Assembly (NCBI GenBank): GCA_034437895.1 | Contig: DAOTTO010000164.1 | Span: forward strand, 1 to 6,809 | Origin: JANRLJ01 sp034437895 | Lineage (GTDB): Bacteria; Chloroflexota; Anaerolineae; Aggregatilineales; Phototrophicaceae | Direction of reading: 5' to 3' | DNA: 6,809 nucleotides | Part shown: positions 4,560-6,809 of the stretch, piece by piece | How positions within the stretch are numbered: position 1 is the stretch's first letter | How the letters are laid out: every line of letters begins with the position of its first letter | The notes under the pieces: model-generated | Seen by the model: only the letters and a program-made list of their open reading frames with translations | Databases searched by the model: none | What the model was told of the DNA's origin: nothing | Translations under genes and position numbers: made by a program

Positions 4560-6254
4560 TCACTCATTCCCAAACAGCCGCAGCAGCTTAAGCGCGATTT
4601 GCAGATTCAGCCGCGCTGAGGGCTGGGAAAGATCAACCGCGCAGATGTCCTCGATTCGGGCGAGGCGATAATTGAGGGTGCTGCGATGGATATGGAGCAG
4701 TTCCGCCGTCGCTACGCCATTGCCACCTACATCCAGATAGGCTTCCAGCGTATTGAACAAATCGGCCTGCTGTTCTTCCTGCAACAGCCGTAACCCCGGC
4801 ACGAGCGGATTGCCCGTTAGCGCACTCGGCCCAGCGTGATAGAGCGCATGGAGATAGCCCAAATCATCAAAATAGATCGTGTTTTCCGCTTTCCGCAGCC
4901 GCCGTGCGATCAACAGCGCTTCCCGGCATTGGACATACGCTGCCGCCACCGACTCCGCGCCGCGCTGTGCCGCGCTAATCCCCACACATAAGCCGCCGCT
5001 TCCCTCAAAATGCGCCGATTCGGTATGAATGCCGTCGGCAAGCGCATTGATAACCTCACCCCCCACCCCCCTCTCCGGCTCAGAGAGGGGCAGATGAGCG
5101 CTTGAATGACGTTCAGTTAAGGGGGGTGAGGTATCCTGCCCCACAATCAATAACTGTCCGGCGAACTGTCCGGCGATGGCGGTATAGCTTCGTTCTGCAA
5201 TAAGGCGATTCACGCGCTGCGATAAGCCGACCAATCGGCGCGGCCCCGACTCCGGCCAATCGACCAACAGCACGCGGAACGGCTGACGAATATCGAGTCC
5301 GTAGCGCAAGGCTTGATCGGTCAATAAATCTTCGCGTCCCGCCTCACCCTGCACCAAGCGCGTGAGCAAACTGCCTTTGAGTGAGGCTTCTGCATTCTGA
5401 ATCGATTCCTGATAAAGCATCATCAGCGCGGCGATGGTCGCGCCGGATTCAATCGCCATGCGGTCAAGATCGGTGATGGGGCCATCATCCGCGATAATCC
5501 ACACATAACCGTAAATCTCACCGTGTACGACAATCGGCGCAAGGACGCGCTCCATCTCCAGCCCGACATGCGGCATCTGTGGGATAAACACCGGGCGCAG
5601 CGTCCGGCGGATTTCTGGCAGGACGACATCCTCCAAAGCGCGGACAAGGCGCGGATCGGTGCGTCCGTACTGCTGCGTATAGCGACGGGCTTCATCGACA
5701 GGCGCGATGTTGACGCTGGCGAGAGCCTCAAAACGCTCGGTTTCGATGCTGATCGACTGGTTAATCAACTGTGCCATGACCGCCGCCAACTGCTTGATTC
5801 CGCCGCCTTCCAGCACCAGCCGTGTGAGTGTCTGTTGGATGTGCAGCGCCCGCGTGACCATCGCCATATTTTCCTGCAAGATGCGCTCATTGGCGGCGCG
5901 GGCAATATCCACAAAGCGCACATGAAACGGAATTTCCAGCAGCGGAAAATCGTGCGCGTCCGCGATTTCGAGCAGCGTCGGCGAGAGATGGTCGATCATG
6001 CGCCCGACAGCAACCCCTAACGCGGCAACATTTTTCTCGATCAGCGCCAGCAGATAAGCGGCTTGTTCTTCCGGCTCGGTAGGCATGTTGTTGGCGGTGG
6101 TCAAGGCCAGTTCGCCACCGTTGAGCCAATTGGCAGCATCCGGCACACCCACATTATGCACCCATGCGATAGCGCGATTCAACCCGCCCGCCCCGGCGAC
6201 AAGTTCAGTAGTTTCAAAAATCGGCAGTTGGAGCGCTTCGGCAAGAGTCAGCAT
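4560..6254 (-). CDS. PucR-family transcriptional regulator with in-frame repeat insert
   Basis: This 564-residue cytosolic regulator has the full PucR/CdaR layout. The N-terminal PucR domain (residues 1-125) begins MLTLAEALQLP and contains GAGGLNRAIAWVHNV and NGGELALTT. A GAF-like middle follows (about 150-290), with APIVVHGEIYGYVWI. A degenerate GGDEF-like segment spans about 300-450, and the C-terminal helix-turn-helix is at about 499-557, with LFNTLEAYLDVGGNGVATAE and HIHRSTLNYRLARIE. Such proteins activate purine catabolism or other uptake and degradation genes; no target lies nearby. ATG 6252-6254 fits the start of the domain; an in-frame ATG at 6360-6362 would add 36 residues encoded by a hairpin repeat and is unlikely. 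No ribosome binding site is obvious. Residues about 375-401 come from a palindromic repeat inserted between a beta strand (QLLIVGQD) and a helix (INALADGIH). The gene ends 2 bases from the convergent 4557 stop. Confidence 0.92.
   Translation of the reverse strand: MLTLAEALQLPIFETTELVAGAGGLNRAIAWVHNVGVPDAANWLNGGELALTTANNMPTEPEEQAAYLLALIEKNVAALGVAVGRMIDHLSPTLLEIADAHDFPLLEIPFHVRFVDIARAANERILQENMAMVTRALHIQQTLTRLVLEGGGIKQLAAVMAQLINQSISIETERFEALASVNIAPVDEARRYTQQYGRTDPRLVRALEDVVLPEIRRTLRPVFIPQMPHVGLEMERVLAPIVVHGEIYGYVWIIADDGPITDLDRMAIESGATIAALMMLYQESIQNAEASLKGSLLTRLVQGEAGREDLLTDQALRYGLDIRQPFRVLLVDWPESGPRRLVGLSQRVNRLIAERSYTAIAGQFAGQLLIVGQDTSPPLTERHSSAHLPLSEPERGVGGEVINALADGIHTESAHFEGSGGLCVGISAAQRGAESVAAAYVQCREALLIARRLRKAENTIYFDDLGYLHALYHAGPSALTGNPLVPGLRLLQEEQQADLFNTLEAYLDVGGNGVATAELLHIHRSTLNYRLARIEDICAVDLSQPSARLNLQIALKLLRLFGNE
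5053..5132. repeat. Palindromic repeat element inserted inside the PucR-type gene
   Basis: The element is bounded by a perfect 12-bp inverted repeat, ACCTCACCCCCC (5053-5064) and GGGGGGTGAGGT (5121-5132). A second hairpin lies inside it, CCCCTCTC (5068-5075) and GAGAGGGG (5083-5090), with a 7-base loop. It is C-rich on one side and G-rich on the other, like the repeats at 6487-6597 and 6719-6809, but differs in sequence. The reading frame passes through with no stop and gives about 27 low-complexity residues including PLSEPERGVGGEV. It resembles a non-autonomous mobile palindrome that landed in a coding sequence. Confidence 0.75.
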
Positions 6255-6293
6255 AAAGATCGTTTTTAGTAATTGGTGATGAGTTGTTGGTAA

Positions 6294-6322
6294 AAGATAA
6301 AGGATTTGGCACGAAGATGCAA
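6294..6322 (-). promoter_or_regulatory. Possible promoter of the PucR-type gene
   Basis: On the minus strand TTGCAT (6322-6317) and TATCTT (6299-6294) are spaced by 17 bases. This gives 3 of 6 and 4 of 6 matches to the sigma70 consensus and would place the transcript start about 30 bases before ATG 6254. The match is modest and the region is repeat-derived, so this is tentative. Confidence 0.28.
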
Positions 6323-6329
6323 AACGTAG

Positions 6330-6351
6330 GGAGCGACCTATGTGTCGCTCC
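6330..6351. repeat. GGAGCGAC hairpin repeat upstream of the PucR-type gene
   Basis: GGAGCGAC (6330-6337) and GTCGCTCC (6344-6351) form a perfect 8-bp stem around CTATGT. Preceded by CGTAGG, it looks like the 'GTAGG-GCGAC' palindromes scattered in some Chloroflexota genomes (recalled, not searched). Lacking a T tract on either side, it is not a typical terminator. Confidence 0.55.
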
Positions 6352-6453
6352 GGCGGAAGCACACTCCCAAAACGCAGGTGTCATGGCGAAGATGGACGTT
6401 ATCCGCCATGTCCCGACATGGGTATTTGCTTGGGCTAAATCTACACCTTAAAA

Positions 6454-6640
6454 TAACCTGAGTTTCGGATAGTGTTTTCATTCTATCCCCACCCCTAAAT
6501 CCCCTCCCCACTTCGTAGAGAAGGGACTTAAAGAACCATTGTGAACCATTTTTCTCCCCTTCGCCATGCAATGGAGAAGGGGTCGGGGGATGAGGACATC
6601 ATAAAAGTTAATCGAAGTGCGCTATCCAAAACTGAGGTTA
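6454..6640. repeat. 19-bp inverted repeats flanking a repeat copy (possible MITE-like unit)
   Basis: TAACCTGAGTTTCGGATAG (6454-6472) and CTATCCAAAACTGAGGTTA (6622-6640) are inverted copies matching at 17 of 19 positions. They enclose a 187-base unit that holds the first C-rich/G-rich repeat copy. The arrangement resembles the ends of a small non-autonomous element, but no target-site duplication was found, and the arms may simply be two copies of another dispersed repeat. Confidence 0.45.
6487..6597. repeat. Interspersed C-rich/G-rich repeat, copy A
   Basis: It begins CCCCACCCCTAAATCCCC and continues CTCCCCA, identical over 24 bases to copy B (232 bases downstream). A first imperfect hairpin is followed by GGGACTT, a spacer, TTTTTCTCCCC, and a second hairpin with arms 6556-6567 and 6571-6582 (11 of 12 paired, loop GCA), ending near GGTCGGGGGATGAGG. 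There are no coding signs. The right limit is set by loss of G-rich sequence and is approximate. Confidence 0.65.
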
Positions 6641-6679
6641 AAATAATAACCTTTGATAAACAATTAGAAATTTTTGAAC

Positions 6680-6695
6680 CACCAAGACACCAAGA
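6680..6695. repeat. Tandem CACCAAGA doublet
   Basis: Two perfect head-to-tail copies of the 8-base unit CACCAAGA are present. I recall similar 'ACCAAGACACCAAG' runs in intergenic DNA of Chloroflexota and cyanobacteria; here it is only a short remnant between repeat copies A and B. Confidence 0.4.
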
Positions 6696-6718
6696 TAGGA
6701 CTTTCGCTCACGCATTTA

Positions 6719-6809
6719 CCCCACCCCTAAATCCCCTCCCCATTGCATGGAGAGGGGACTTCAAGATGCGTTTTTCTCCCCCTCTCCAAGTATTGGAGAG
6801 GGGGCCGGG
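6719..6809. repeat. Interspersed C-rich/G-rich repeat, copy B (cut by window end)
   Basis: This is in the same orientation as copy A, sharing the 24-base start (6719-6742), the GGGACTT block and TTTTTCTCCCC. The first hairpin is CCCCTCCCCAT against ATGGAGAGGGG with one mismatch. The second is perfect: 12-bp arms at 6778-6789 and 6793-6804 with a 3-base loop. The hairpin loops differ from copy A while stem pairing is kept. The element runs past the window end at GGCCGGG. Confidence 0.68.

Larger units (their letters stand above)
6255..6809. other. Gene-free, repeat-rich tail
   Basis: No credible coding region is visible here. The stretch contains the GGAGCGAC hairpin, AT-rich spacer, a 19-bp inverted repeat pair (6454-6472 and 6622-6640), one complete and one window-truncated copy of a C-rich/G-rich interspersed repeat, and a tandem CACCAAGA doublet (6680-6695). 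The 77-codon minus-strand ORF at 6338-6571 is made of these repeats and is not considered a gene. Confidence 0.7.

Noticed and set aside
5523..6020. 165-codon + strand ORF opposite the PucR-type gene
   Set aside because: It is antisense to a well-supported coding region, with His/Arg/Asp-rich shadow composition and no recognisable motif.
6255..6362. 36-residue N-terminal extension of the PucR-type protein from ATG 6360-6362
   Set aside because: It is encoded by the GGAGCGAC hairpin and low-complexity repeat DNA, while the conserved PucR domain starts exactly at MLTLAEALQLP from ATG 6252-6254.
6338..6571. 77-codon minus-strand ORF in the right tail
   Set aside because: It runs through the hairpin repeat, one inverted-repeat arm and repeat copy A, with no domain and no good ribosome binding site.
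6487..6809. CRISPR array
   Set aside because: There are only two copies, 232 bases apart, with internal hairpins and no regular spacers or cas genes.
1..6809. tRNA, rRNA or riboswitch
   Set aside because: No cloverleaf, rRNA segment or recognisable riboswitch core was seen by eye in the intergenic stretches; a covariance-model scan would be needed to exclude small RNAs.

Overview
The window carries the 3' end of one gene, seven complete genes and a repeat-rich tail. The mix suggests a member of Chloroflexota (Anaerolineae-like). The hints are a DUF433/DUF5615-type toxin-antitoxin pair, a large PucR-type regulator, a small exported protein with a CxxPCFxGIxPGxT motif, and many C-rich and G-rich palindromic repeats of the 'CCCCTAAATCCCC' kind. 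Cyanobacteria share several of these traits, so the assignment is an inference. Base composition is moderately GC-rich, with one clearly AT-rich gene (3877-4557).

Left part (1-2007): the last 52 codons of a + strand gene that looks like the RNA ligase RtcB end at 159. A hairpin at 192-229 separates it from a convergent two-gene minus-strand unit. That unit reads, in transcription order, a membrane-anchored alpha/beta hydrolase of the PAF-acetylhydrolase isoform II type (2007-652), then, 30 bases on, a small DUF4406/nucleoside-deoxyribosyltransferase-like protein (621-238).

Middle (2008-4557): a 322-base divergent region leads into a DeoR-family regulator (2330-3085). Its upstream DNA holds two 17-bp direct repeats at a 20-bp period plus an inverted half-site, a good candidate for its own operator. 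Next comes a DUF433 antitoxin / DUF5615 PIN-like toxin pair whose genes overlap by one base (TAATG). Sixteen bases after the toxin gene is a small, AT-rich gene for an exported protein with four cysteines.

Right part (4560-6809): a PucR-family regulator on the minus strand converges on the exported-protein gene with a 2-base gap. Its coding sequence contains an in-frame palindromic repeat of about 80 bp that adds about 27 residues to the middle of the protein. Upstream of it lies a 555-base gene-free tail (447 bases if the unlikely 36-residue N-terminal extension is counted). The tail has a GGAGCGAC hairpin, two copies of a long C-rich/G-rich interspersed repeat with strong hairpins, and a pair of 19-bp inverted repeats around the first copy.

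The most unusual points are the repeat-derived insert inside the PucR-type regulator, the operator-like array before deoR, the cysteine-motif exported protein next to the toxin-antitoxin pair, and the nested repeats of the tail. No complete novel defence or metabolic system is evident.
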